The notes below the pieces were generated by a model that did not search any database, was not told the origin of the DNA, and saw only the letters and a program-made list of their open reading frames with translations. From Inia geoffrensis (taxonomy: Eukaryota > Chordata > Mammalia > Artiodactyla > Iniidae): DNA of 64,000 nt. Numbering within the stretch: the stretch's first letter is position 1; each line of letters begins with the position of its first letter. Position numbers and translations under genes: made by a program. Location: NCBI GenBank assembly GCA_036417435.1, contig CM070904.1, positions 21,806,835 through 21,870,834 on the forward strand. The letters are read 5' to 3'. Shown here one piece after another: positions 23,095-36,363 of this stretch.

Positions 23095-26000
23095 GTGGCT
23101 GAACACACACCCCTGGGCTTTTGTAGGCTCACCCCCTGCCCCTTAACCTGCACTGCCCCACCCCAGGCATATGGCAAGCCTTGCAAGTGGGCTACTCGGA
23201 GGGTGCCGTGGCTCGCAGGTGGGGCGACTCCCATGAAGTGCGCTGGAGGTGGGAACTTGCTTAGGAGGAGCTGTGGAGATCCGGGTTCTTCACAGCCCTT
23301 CCCTCTCAGCTGTTCCACCATGATTTCGATACACCAGGCTGTGCTTACGTGTAGGAGGCCCATGTTGCATCGGGAGATTGTGGTACCACGCAGGGGAGAA
23401 GAGCAGCAGCATCCTCCAGCCGCGGGACACAGGCCGGCTGAGGCTCCAGGTGTCTGACACCATCCGACGTCACAGAGGCCTGAGGTAAGAAAGTGGGCAT
23501 TTCTTAACCCGTTACTTGCCTTGTCATTGAACGGTCCTTTTGCCTTTCAGTAGAGTTTATATACAATGTTGCGTCTCTTTGACTTCTACAGCCACTTGAT
23601 GCACTTATAACGGTAGCTGTACCTGTAGGTTTTCGGATTTTGTGCCCCGTTAGTTTATCGAGGAATATTTTGTAGCGTTCCCTGTGCTTTCGGGTGGGTC
23701 GCCCTTGATGAGCACTTTTTGATACGTTAAGTGTGTTTCTGTTAATCCCAATCTCCTAATTCCCTTCCCCGGTCTCCAATTTCCCCCTGTGGGAACTCCT
23801 CACTTCTTTCTTCCCTTTGTGAACCTGTGTTTCCTTTCTTTGCTAGCTTCCTTTGTATCCCTATTTAGACGGCACACATAAGTGATATCCGGGATATGTG
23901 TCTTGCTGCCTCTAATTGACCAGAATTAGGGAGATCATCTTCGGCTCCACCCATGCTGCTGGAAATACTATGAGTTCCTTTTGTTCTGTGGCTGAGTGGT
24001 AGGCGAGGGTGTGTAGGTAGCAGAACATCTTTCTCCCTTCACCCCTCGCTCGACAGTTCGTTCATTTGTATGTCCTGGCTGTGGTCAAGGGTACCACAAA
24101 CACTGCCTGGGTGCAAGTGCTTCCTTCCAATGATGCTAGTCTCTGGTTATACGACCTGCAGCGGGGTTTCCGAATCTTGTGGCACCTGCAGTGTTTATTT
24201 AGGTAAGGAATGTGCCTACTGATCCTCATACCTGCTGTTAGCAATTTACAATCCCACCAACGGCAATAGCTGGCTTCACTTTTTGGCATGCCCTCGTGAG
24301 CACTTAAAAGGTTAGGGTTTGACAGGACTGCAGCCAGGGAACAATTCGGCTAGCTTTCTTTTCACTCTCTGATTATGACAGATCCTGAGCATCTTTTCAT
24401 TTGAAAGTGCTCTTTTCTAAAAGGCAGGTGAGTACCACTGAGTTCTTGAATGGTTCCTGCCTCACAGTTGGGCCTGATTTGAATTCATTTCAGAGTACCT
24501 AGCCCAGGATATTTCTTGAGGGCAGGGTTGTGTTTGCAAAGCTGCAGGCCATAGACCTTGGGAATGATAGGTGAGTTTCAGCACGGTTGGTAAGGTTGTT
24601 ACGTTTGGTAAGGTGGTTACGGCAGTGTGCTACAAGGCGGCAGCACTACTCCGTGTGGTCTCTGTTAACTTGAGGAAAGAAAGCCTTAGCGGTGGTCCCA
24701 GTGCTGGATTGGAAATTGGGAGTCGAACATGGCTGAACACACACCCCTGGGCTTGTGTATGCTCACCTCCTGCCCCTTAACCTGCACTGCCACACCCCAG
24801 GCATATCGCAAGCCTTGCAAGTGGGCTCCTTGGAGGGTGCCGTGGTTCGCACGTGGGGCGACTCTAATGAAGAGGGCTGGAGGTGGGAACCTGCCTAGCA
24901 GGAGCTGTGGAGATCCGGCTTCTTCACTGCTCTTCCCTCTCAGCTGCTCCACCCTCATTTGGGAACAGCGGGCTCTCCTTACCTGTAGGAGGGCCAAGTT
25001 GGATCGGGATATTGTGGTACCATGCAGGGGAGAATGGGCAATAGCGGTCCGAGGTGCCGCTGGTCAGGCGGCACGTCCTCCTCCCTTGCTGCCTCAGCAG
25101 CATCATGCTCCGGCCGTGGGACCCAGGCCTGCCGAGGCTCCAGGGGCCTTACCGTGGTAACGACATCACAGAGGCCTGAGGTAACAGAGTGGGCATTTCT
25201 TAACCCCTTACTTGTCTTCTCATTGAACAGTGCTTTACCCTTTCAGCCTAGTTCATATAGAATTTTGGGTGTTTTTCAATTCTACAGCCACCTGATGCAA
25301 TTATACACGTAGGTGTACCCGTAGGGTTTCAGATTCTTTGCACTGTTCGTTTATTGAGGAATGTTTTGTAGCGTTCCCTGTGCTTTCGGGTGGGTCGACC
25401 TTGATGAGCACTTTTGGATACATTAAGCTTGTTTCTGTGAAACCCGACCTCCTACATCACCCTTCCCCAGTCTCCAATTTCCCCCTCAGGCAACTCCAGG
25501 CTTCTTTCTTTCCTTTGTAAACCTGTGTTACTTTTGTGTACTAGCTGCCTTAGTATCCGTATTGAGACGGCAGACATAAGTCTGATATCCTGGGATATGT
25601 GTCTTGCTGCCTCTAGTTGACCAGAATTAGTGAGGTCATCTACTGCTCTACGCATGCTGCTGCCAAGAGTTTGAGCTCGTTTTATTCTGTGGCTGAGTGG
25701 TAGTCGACTGTGTGTAGGTAGCAGAACATCTTTCTCCATTCACCCCTCGCTGCACATTTCGTTCTTTGGATGTGTTGGCTGCGATCATGGGTACCACAAG
25801 GACCGCTGGGGTGCAAGTGCTTCCTTCCAATGATGCTAGTCTCTGGTTATGCGACCTGCAGCGGGGTTTCCGAATCTCGTGGTACCTCCAGTGTTTACTT
25901 TGGTAAGGAATGTGCCTACTGATCCTCATACCGGCTGTTAGCAATTTACAATCCCACCAACAGCAATAGCTGGCTTCTCTTTTTGGCATGCCCTCTTGAT

Positions 26001-26410
26001 CACTTACGATTTTAGGGTTTGAGAGGACTGCAGCCAGGTACCACCTGGTATAGCTTTCTTTGCACTCTCTAATCATGACAGATCCTGGGCATCTTTTCTT
26101 TTGAGTGTGCTGTTTTCTAAAACGCGGGTGAGTACCACTGAGTGCTTGAAAGGTTCCTGCCTCAGAGTCGGGCCTGATTTGAATTCGTTCCCGATTCCCT
26201 AGACCGGGATATTTCTTGAGGGCAGGGTTGTGTCTGCAAAGCCGCAGGCCATAGGTCTTGTGGATGATAGGGGCCCTTCGGCACTGTTGTTAAGGTTGTT
26301 ACGGCAGTGGGCCACAAGGCGGCAGCAGTACTCCGTGTCGTCTCTGGTAACATGGGGAAATAAAGCCTTAACGGTGGTCCCGGTGTTGGACTTGAAATGG
26401 GGAGTCGAAG
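23095..26410 (+). repeat. Unit 7: A 23095-24728, B 24729-26410
   Basis: The unit is 3,316 bp. T at 23630 is shared only with unit 12. Private changes are T at 24831 and T at 26039. AATAAA at 26359-26364 matches unit 3 at an offset of exactly four units (13,268 bp). Confidence 0.95.
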
Positions 26411-29400
26411 GTGGCTGAACACACACCCCTGGGCTTTTGTAGGCTCACCCCCTGCCCCTTAACCTGCACTGCCCCACCCCAGGCATATGGCAAGCCTTGC
26501 AAGTGGGCTACTCGGAGGGTGCCGTGGCTCGCAGGTGGGGCGACTCCCATGAAGTGCGCTGGAGGTGGGAACTTGCTTAGGAGGAGCTGTGGAGATCCGG
26601 GTTCTTCACAGCCCTTCCCTCTCAGCTGTTCCACCATGATTTCGATACACCAGGCTGTGCTTACGTGTAGGAGGCCCATGTTGCATCGGGAGATTGTGGT
26701 ACCACGCAGGGGAGAACAGCAGCAGCATCCTCCAGCCGCGGGACACAGGCCGGCTGAGGCTCCAGGTGTCTGACACCATCCGACGTCACAGAGGTCTGAG
26801 GTAAGAAAGTGGGCATTTCTTAACCCGTTACTTGCCTTGTCATTGAACGGTCCTTTTGCCTTTCAGTAGAGTTTATATACAATGTTGCGTCTCTTTGACT
26901 TCTACAGCCACTTGATGCACTTATAACGGTAGCTGTACCTGTAGGGTTTCGGATTTTGTGCCCCGTTAGTTTATCGAGGAATATTTTGTAGCGTTCCCTG
27001 TGCTTTCGGGTGGGTCGCCCTTGATGAGCACTTTTTGATACGTTAAGTGTGTTTCTGTTAATCCCAATCTCCTAATTCACCCTTCCCCGGTCTCCAATTT
27101 CCCCCTGTGGGAACTCCTCACTTCTTTCTTCCCTTTGTGAACCTGTGTTTCCTTTCTTTGCTAGCTTCCTTTGTATCCCTATTTAGACGGCACACATAAG
27201 TGATATCCGGGATATGTGTCTTGCTGCCTCTAATTGACCAGAATTAGGGAGATCATCTTCGGCTCCACCCATGCTGCTGGAAATACTATGAGTTCCTTTT
27301 GTTCTGTGGCTGAGTGGTAGGCGAGGGTGTGTAGGTAGCAGAACATCTTTCTCCCTTCACCCCTCGCTCGACAGTTCGTTCATTTGTATGTCCTGGCTGT
27401 GGTCAAGGGTACCACAAACACTGCCTGGGTGCAAGTGCTTCCTTCCAATGATGCTAGTCTCTGGTTATACGACCTGCAGCGGGGTTTCCGAATCTTGTGG
27501 CACCTGCAGTGTTTATTTAGGTAAGGAATGTGCCTACTGATCCTCATACCTGCTGTTAGCAATTTACAATCCCACCAACGGCAATAGCTGGCTTCACTTT
27601 TTGGCATGCCCTCGTGAGCACTTAAAAGGTTAGGGTTTGACAGGACTGCAGCCAGGGAACAATTCGGCTAGCTTTCTTTTCACTCTCTGATTATGACAGA
27701 TCCTGAGCATCTTTTCATTTGAAAGTGCTCTTTTCTAAAAGGCAGGTGAGTACCACTGAGTTCTTGAATGGTTCCTGCCTCACAGTTGGGCCTGATTTGA
27801 ATTCATTTCAGAGTACCTAGCCCAGGATATTTCTTGAGGGCAGGGTTGTGTTTGCAAAGCTGCAGGCCATAGTCCTTGGGAATGATAGGTGAGTTTCAGC
27901 ACGGTTGGCAAGGTTGTTACGTTTGGTAAGGTGGTTACGGCAGTGTGCTACAAGGCGGCAGCACTACTCCGTGTGGTCTCTGTTAACTTGAGGAAAGAAA
28001 GCCTTAGCGGTGGTCCCAGTGCTGGATTGGAAATTGGGAGTCGAACATGGCTGAACACACACCCCTGGGCTTGTGTATGCTCACCTCCTGCCCCTTAACC
28101 TGCACTGCCACACCCCAGGCATATCGCAAGCCTTGCAAGTGGGCTCCTCGGAGGGTGCCGTGGTTCGCACGTGGGGCGACTCTAATGAAGAGGGCTGGAG
28201 GTGGGAACCTGCCTAGCAGGAGCTGTGGAGATCCGGCTTCTTCACTGCTCTTCCCTCTCAGCTGCTCCACCCTCATTTGGGAACAGCGGGCTCTCCTTAC
28301 CTGTAGGAGGGCCAAGTTGGATCGGGATATTGTGGTACCATGCAGGGGAGAATGGGCAATAGCGGCCCGAGGTGCCGCTGGTCAGGCGGCACGTCCTCCT
28401 CCCTTGCTGCCTCAGCAGCATCATGCTCCGGCCGTGGGACCCAGGCCTGCCGAGGCTCCAGGGGCCTTACCGTGGTAACGACATCACAGAGGCCTGAGGT
28501 AACAGAGTAGGCATTTCTTAACCCCTTACTTGTCTTCTCATTGAACAGTGCTTTACCCTTTCAGCCTAGTTCATATAGAATTTTGGGTCTTTTTCAATTC
28601 TACAGCCACCTGATGCAATTATACACGTAGGTGTACCCGTAGGGTTTCGGATTCTTTGCACTCTTCGTTTATTGAGGAATGTTTTGTAGCGTTCCCTGTG
28701 CTTTCGGGTGGGTCGACCTTGATGAGCACTTTTGGATACATTAAGCTTGTTTCTGTGAAACCCGACCTCCTACATCACCCTTCCCCAGTCTCCAATTTCC
28801 CCCTCAGGCAACTCCAGGCTTCTTTCTTTCCTTTGTAAACCTGTGTTACCTTTGTGTACTAGCTGCCTTAGTATCCGTATTGAGACGGCAGACATAAGTC
28901 TGATATCCTGGGATATGAATCTTGCTGCCTCTAGTTGACCAGAATTAGTGAGGTCATCTACTGCTCTACGCATGCTGCTGCCAAGAGTTTGAGCTCGTTT
29001 TATTCTGTGGCTGAGTGGTAGTCGACTGTGTGTAGTTAGCAGAACATCTTTCTCCATTCACCCCTCGCTGCACATTTCGTTCTTTGGATGTGTTGGCTAC
29101 GATCATGGGTACCACAAGGACCGCTGGGGTGCAAGTGCTTCCTTCCAATGATGCTAGTCTCTGGTTATGCGACCTGCAGCGGGGTTTCCGAATCTCGTGG
29201 TACCTCCAGTGTTTACTTTGGTAAGGAATGTGCCTACTGATCCTCATACCGGCTGTTAGCAATTTACAATCCCACCAACAGCAATAGCTGGCTTCTCTTT
29301 TTGGCATGCCCTCTTGATCACTTACGATTTTAGGGTTTGAGAGGACTGCAGCCAGGGACCACCTGGTGTAGCTTTCTTTGCACTCTCTAATCATGACAGA

Positions 29401-29728
29401 TCCTGGGCATCTTTTCTTTTGAGTGTGCTGTTTTCTAAAACGCGGGTGAGTACCACTGAGTGCTTGAAAGGTTCCTGCCTCAGAGTCGGGCCTGATTTGA
29501 ATTCGTTCCCGATTCCCTAGACCGGGATATTTCTTGAGGGCAGGGTTGTGTCTGCAAAGCCGCAGGCCATAGGTCTTGTGGATGATAGGGGCCCTTCGGC
29601 ACTGTTGTTAAGGTTGTTACGGCAGTGGGCCACAAGGCGGCAGCAGTACTCCGTGTCGTCTCTGGTAACATGGGGAAAGAAAGCCTTAACGGTGGTCCCG
29701 GTGTTGGACTTGAAATGGGGAGTCGAAG
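26411..29728 (+). repeat. Unit 8: A 26411-28046, B 28047-29728
   Basis: The unit is 3,318 bp. T at 27873 is private. The A half resembles unit 13, whereas the B half is the unit 2/4 subtype. The right end of the 16.6-kb-offset duplication therefore falls close to the A/B junction, between about 27,910 and 28,180. Confidence 0.95.
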
Positions 29729-32700
29729 GTGGCTGAACACACACCCCTGGGCTTTTGTAGGCTCACCCCCTGCCCCTTAACCTGCACTGCCCCACCCCAG
29801 GCATATGGCAAGCCTTGCAAGTGGGCTACTCGGAGGGTGCCGTGGCTCGCAGGTGGGGCGACTCCCATGAAGTGCGCTGGAGGTGGGAACTTGCTTAGGA
29901 GGAGCTGTGGAGATCCGGGTTCTTCACAGCCCTTCCCTCTCAGCTGTTCCACCATGATTTCGATACACCAGGCTGTGCTTACGTGTAGGAGGCCCATGTT
30001 GCATCGGGAGATTGTGGTACCACGCAGGGGAGAACAGCAGCAGCATCCTCCAGCCGCGGGACACAGGCCGGCTGAGGCTCCAGGTGTCTGACACCATCCG
30101 ACGTCACAGAGGCCTGAGGTAAGAAAGTGGGCATTTCTTAACCCGTTACTTGCCTTGTCATTGAACGGTCCTTTTGCCTTTCAGTAGAGTTTATATACAA
30201 TGTTGCGTCTCTTTGACTTCTACAGCCACTTGATGCACTTATAACGGTAGCTGTACCTGTAGGGTTTCGGATTTTGTGCCCCGTTAGTTTATCGAGGAAT
30301 ATTTTGTAGCGTTCCCTGTGCTTTCGGGTGGGTCGCCCTTGATGAGCACTTTTTGATACGTTAAGTGTGTTTCTGTTAATCCCAATCTCCTAATTCACCC
30401 TTCCCCGGTCTCCAATTTCCCCCTGTGGGAACTCCTCACTTCTTTCTTCCCTTTGTGAACCTGTGTTTCCTTTCTTTGCTAGCTTCCTTTGTATCCCTAT
30501 TTAGACGGCACACATAAGGGATATCCGGGATATGTGTCTTGCTGCCTCTAATTGACCAGAATTAGGGAGATCATCTTCGGCTCCACCCATGCTGCTGGAA
30601 ATACTATGAGTTCATTTTGTTCTGTGGCTGAGTGGTAGGCGAGGGTGTGTAGGTAGCAGAACATCTTTCTCCCTCACCCCTCGCTCGACAGTTCGTTCAT
30701 TTGTATGTCCTGGCTGTGGTCAAGGGTACCACAAACACTGTCTGGGTGCAAGTGCTTCCTTCCAATGATGCTAGTCTCTGGTTATACGACCTGCAGCGGG
30801 GTTTCTGAATCTTGTGGCACCTGCAGTGTTTATTTAGGTAAGGAATGTGCCTACTGATCCTCATACCTGCTGTTAGCAATTTACAATCCCACCAACGGCA
30901 ATAGCTGGCTTCACTTTTTGGCATGCCCTCGTGAGCACTTAAAAGGTTAGGGTTTGACAGGACTGCAGCCAGGGAACAATTCGGCTAGCTTTCTTTTCAC
31001 TCTCTGATTATGACAGATCCTGAGCATCTTTTCATTTGAAAGTGCTCTTTTCTAAAAGGCAGGTGAGTACCACTGAGTTCTTGAATGGTTCCTGCCTCAC
31101 AGTTGGGCCTGATTTGAATTCATTTCAGAGTACCTAGCCCAGGATATTTCTTGAGGGCAGGGTTGTGTTTGCAAAGCTGCAGGCCATAGACCTTGGGAAT
31201 GATAGGTGAGTTTCAGCACGGTTGGCAAGGTTGTTACGTTTGGTAAGGTGGTTACGGCAGTGTGCTACAAGGCGGCAGCACTACTCCGTGTGGTCTCTGT
31301 TAACTTGAGGAAAGAAAGCCTTAGCGGTGGTCCCAGTGCTGGATTGGAAATTGGGAGTCGAACATGGCTGAACACACACCCCTGGGCTTGTGTATGCTCA
31401 CCTCCTGCCCCTTAACCTGCACTGCCACACCCCAGGCATATCGCAAGCCTTGCAAGTGGGCTCCTCGGAGGGTGCCGTGGTTCGCACGTGGGGCGACTGT
31501 AATGAAGAGGGCTGGAGGTGGGAACCTGCCTAGCAGGAGCTGTGGAGATCCGGCTTCTTCACTGCTCTTCCCTCTCAGCTGCTCCACCCTCATTTGGGAA
31601 CAGCGGGCTCTCCTTACCTGTAGGAGGGCCAAGTTGGATCGGGATATTGTGGTACCATGCAGGGGAGAATGGGCAATAGCGGTCCGAGGTGCCGCTGGTC
31701 AGGCGGCACGTCCTCCTCCCTTGCTGCCTCAGCAGCATCATGCTCCGGCCGTGGGACCCAGGCCTGCCGAGGCTCCAGGGGCCTTACCGTGGTAACGACA
31801 TCACAGAGGCCTGAGGTAACAGAGTGGGCATTTCTTAACCCCTTACTTGTCTTCTCATTGAACAGTGCTTTACCCTTTCAGCCTAGTTCATATAGAATTT
31901 TGGGTCTTTTTCAATTCTACAGCCACCTGATGCAATTATACACGTAGGTGTACCCGTAGGGTTTCGGATTCTTTGCACTCTTCGTTTATTGAGGAATATT
32001 TTGTAGCGTTCCCTGTGCTTTCGGGTGGGTCGACCTTGATGAGCACTTTTGGATACATTAAGCTTGTTTCTGTGAAACCCGACCTCCTACATCACCCTTC
32101 CCCAGTCTCCAATTTCCCCCTCAGGCAACTCCAGGCTTCTTTCTTTCCTTTGTAAACCTGTGTTACTTTTGTGTACTAGCTGCCTTAGTATCCGTATTGA
32201 GACGGCAGACATAAGTCTGATATCCTGGGATATGTGTCTTGCTGCCTCTAGTTGACCAGAATTAGTGAGGTCATCTACTGCTCTACGCATGCTGCTGCCA
32301 AGACTTTGAGCTCGTTTTATTCTGTGGCTGAGTGGTAGTCGACTGTGTGTAGTTAGCAGAACATCTTTCTCCATTCACCCCTCGCTGCACATTTCGTTCT
32401 TTGGATGTCTTGGCTGCGATCATGGGTACCACAAGGACCGCTGGGGTGCAAGTGCTTCCTTCCAATGATGCTAGTCTCTGGTTATGCGACCTGCAGCGGG
32501 GTTTCCGAATCTCGTGGTACCTCCAGTGTTTACTTTGGTAAGGAATGTGCCTACTGATCCTCATACCGGCTGTTAGCAATTTACAATCCCACCAACAGCA
32601 ATAGCTGGCTTCTCTTTTTGGCATGCCCTCTTGATCACTTACGATTTTAGGGTTTGAGAGGACTGCAGCCAGGGACCACCTGGTGTAGCTTTCTTTGCAC

Positions 32701-33045
32701 TCTCTAATCATGACAGATCCTGGGCATCTTTTCTTTTGAGTGTGCTGTTTTCTAAAACGCGGGTGAGTACCACTGAGTGCCTGAAAGGTTCCTGCCTCAG
32801 AGTCGGGCCTGATTTGAATTCGTTCCGGATTCCCTAGACCGGGATATTTCTTGAGGGCAGGGTTGTGTCTGCAAAGCCGCAGGCCATAGGTCTTGTGGAT
32901 GATAGGGGCCCTTCGGCACTGTTGTTAAGGTTGTTACGGCAGTGGGCCACAAGGCGGCAGCAGTACTCCGTGTCGTCTCTGGTAACATGGGGAAAGAAAG
33001 CCTTAACGGTCGTCCCGGTGTTGGACTTGAAATGGGGAGTCGAAG
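29729..33045 (+). repeat. Unit 9: A 29729-31363, B 31364-33045
   Basis: The unit is 3,317 bp. The A half resembles units 0, 1, 3 and 15 (no extra T near 30672). The B half has the GACTGTAAT spelling near 31496 of units 6, 11 and 13. A at 31998 is an A-monomer-like base inside B. C at 32781 and G at 32827 are private. Confidence 0.95.
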
Positions 33046-36000
33046 GTGGCTGAACACACACCCCTGGGCTTTTGTAGGCTCACCCCCTGCCCCTTAACCT
33101 GCACTGCCCCACCCCAGGCATATGGCAAGCCTTGCAAGTGGGCTACTCGGAGGGTGCCGTGGCTCGCAGGTGGGGAGACTCCCATGAAGTGCGCTGGAGG
33201 TGGGAACTTGCTTAGGAGGAGCTGTGGAGATCCGGGTTCTTCACAGCCCTTCCCTCTCAGCTGTTCCACCATGATTTCGATACACCAGGCTGTGCTTACG
33301 TGTAGGAGGCCCATGTTGCATCGGGAGATTGTGGTACCACGCAGGGGAGAAGAGCAGCAGCATCCTCCAGCCGCGGGACACAGGCCGGCTGAGGCTCCAG
33401 GTGTCTGACACCATCCGACGTCACAGAGGCCTGAGGTAAGAAAGTGGGCATTTCTTAACCCGTTACTTGCCTTGTCATTGAACGGTCCTTTTGCCTTTCA
33501 GTATAGTTTATATAAAATGTTGCGTCTCTTTGACTTCTACAGCCACTTGATGCACTTATAACGGTAGCTGTACCTGTAGGGTTTCGGATTTTGTGCCCCG
33601 TTAGTTTATCGAGGAATATTCTGTAGCGTTCCCTGTGCTTTCGGGTGGGTCGCCCTTGATGAGCACTTTTTGATACGTTAAGTGTGTTTCTGTTAATCCC
33701 ACTCTCCTAATTCACCCTTCCCCGGTCTCCAATTTCCCCCTGTGGGAACTCCTCACTTCTTTCTTCCCTTTGTGAACCTGTGTTTCCTTTCTTTGCTAGC
33801 TTCCTTTGTATCCCTATTTAGACGGCACACATAAGGGATATCCGGGATATGTGTCTTGCTGCCTCTAATTGACCAGAATTAGGGAGATCATCTTCGGCTC
33901 CACCCATGCTGCTGGAAATACTATGAGTTCATTTTGTTCTGTGGCTGAGTGGTAGGCGAGGGTGTGTAGGTAGCAGAACATCTTTCTCCCTTCACCCCTT
34001 GCTCGACAGTTCGTTCATTTGTATGTCCTGGCTGTGGTCAAGGGTACCACAAACACTGCCTGGGTGCAAGTGCTTCCTTCCAATGATGCTAGTCTCTGGT
34101 TATACGACCTGCAGCGGGGTTTCCGAATCTTGTGGCACCTGCAGTGTTTATTTAGGTAAGGAATGTGCCTACTGATCCTCATACCTGCTGTTAGCAATTT
34201 ACAATCCCACCAACGGCAATAGCTGGCTTCACTTTTTGGCATGCCCTCGTGAGCACTTAAAAGGTTAGGGTTTGACAGGACTGCAGCCAGGGAACAATTC
34301 GGCTAGCTTTCTTTTCACTCTCTGATTATGACAGATCCTGAGCATCTTTTCATTTGAAAGTGCTCTTTTCTAAAAGGCAGGTGAGTACCACTGAGTTCTT
34401 GAATGGTTCCTGCCTCACAGTTGGGCCTGATTTGAATTCATTTCAGAGTACCTAGCCCAGGATATTTCTTGAGGGCAGGGTTGTGTTTGCAAAGCTGCAG
34501 GCCATAGACCTTGGGAATGATAGGTGAGTTTCAGCACGGTTGGTAAGGTTGTTACGTTTGGTAAGGTGGTTACGGCAGTGTGCTACAAGGCGGCAGCACT
34601 ACTCCGTGTGGTCTCTGTTAACTTGAGGAAAGAAAGCCTTAGCGGTGGTCCCAGTGCTGGATTGGAAATTGGGAGTCGAACATGGCTGAACACACACCCC
34701 TGGGCTTGTGTATGCTCACCTCCTGCCCCTTAACCTGCACTGCCACACCCCAGGCATATCGCAAGCCTTGCAAGTGGGCTCCTCGGAGGGTGCCGTGGTT
34801 CGCACGTGGGGCGACTCTAATGAAGAGGGCTGGAGGTGGGAACCTGCCTAGCAGGAGCTGTGGAGATCCGGCTTCTTCACTGCTCTTCCCTCTCAGCTGC
34901 TCCACCCTCATTTGGGAACAGCGGGCTCTCCTTACCTGTAGGAGGGCCAAGTTGGATCGGGATATTGTGGTACCATGCAGGGGAGAATGGGCAATAGCGG
35001 TCCGAGGTGCCGCTGGTCAGGCGGCACGTCCTCCTCCCTTGCTGCCTCAGCAGCATCATGCTCCGGCCGTGGGACCCAGGCCTGCCGAAGCTCCACGGGC
35101 CTTACCGTGGTAACGACATCACAGAGGCCTGAGGTAACAGAGTAGGCATTTCTTAACCCCTTACTTGTCTTCTCATTGAACAGTGCTTTACCCTTTCAGC
35201 CTAGTTCATATAGAATTTTGGGTCTTTTTCAATTCTACAGCCACCTGATGCAATTATACACGTAGGTGTACCCGCAGGGTTTCGGATTCTTTGCACTCTT
35301 CGTTTATTGAGGAATGTTTTGTAGCGTTCCCTGTGCTTTCGTGTGGGTCGACCTTGATGAGCACTTTTTGATACATTACGCTTGTTTCTGTGAAACCTGA
35401 CCTCCTACATCACCCTTCCCCAGTCTCCAATTTCCCCCTCAGACAACTCCACGCTTCTTTCTTTCCTTTGTAAACCTGTGTTACCTTTGTGTACTAGCTG
35501 CCTTAGTATCCGTATTGAGACGGCAGACATAAGTCTGATATCCTGGGATATGAGTCTTGCTGCCTCTAGTTGACCAGAATTAGTGAGGTCATCTACTGCT
35601 CTACGCATGCTGCTGCAAAGAGTTTGAGTTCGTTTTATTCTGTTGCTGAGTGGTAGTCGACTGTGTGTAGTTAGCAGAACATCTTTCTCCATTCACCCCT
35701 CGCTGCACATTTCGTTCTTTGGATGTCTTGGCTGCGATCATGGGTACCACAAGGACCGCTGGGGTGCAAGTGCTTCCTTCCAATGATGCTAGTCTCTGGT
35801 TATGCGACCTGCAGCGGGGTTTCCGAATCTCGTGGTACCTCCAGTGTTTACTTTGGTAAGGAATGTGCCTACTGATCCTCATACCGGCTGTTAGCAATTT
35901 ACAATCCCACCAACAGCAATAGCTGGCTTCTCTTTTTGGCATGCCCTCTTGATCACTTACGATTTTAGGGTTTGAGAGGACTGCAGCCAGGGACCACCTG

Positions 36001-36363
36001 GTGTAGCTTTCTTTGCATTCTCTAATCATGACAGATCCTGGGCATCTTTTCTTTTGAGTGTGCTGTTTTCTAAAACGCGGGTGAGTACCACTGAGTGCTT
36101 GAAAGGTTCCTGCCTCAGAGTCGGGCCTGATTTGAATTCGTTCCCGATTCGCTAGACCGGGATATTTCTTGAGGGCAGGGTTGTGTCTGCAAAGCCGCAG
36201 GCCATAGGTCTTGTGGATGATAGGGGCCCTTCGGCACTGTTGTTAAGGTTGTTACGGCAGTGGGCCACAAGGCGGCAGCAGTACTCCGTGTCGTCTCTGG
36301 TAACATGGGGAAAGAAAGCCTTAACGGTGGTCCCGGTGTTGGACTTGAAATGGGGAGTCGAAG
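33046..36363 (+). repeat. Unit 10: A 33046-34681, B 34682-36363
   Basis: The unit is 3,318 bp. The first ~660 bp has private changes (A at 33515, C at 33621, C at 33702). Beyond that it is nearly identical to unit 5, including C at 35379, which removes the HindIII site. T at 36018 is private. Confidence 0.95.
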
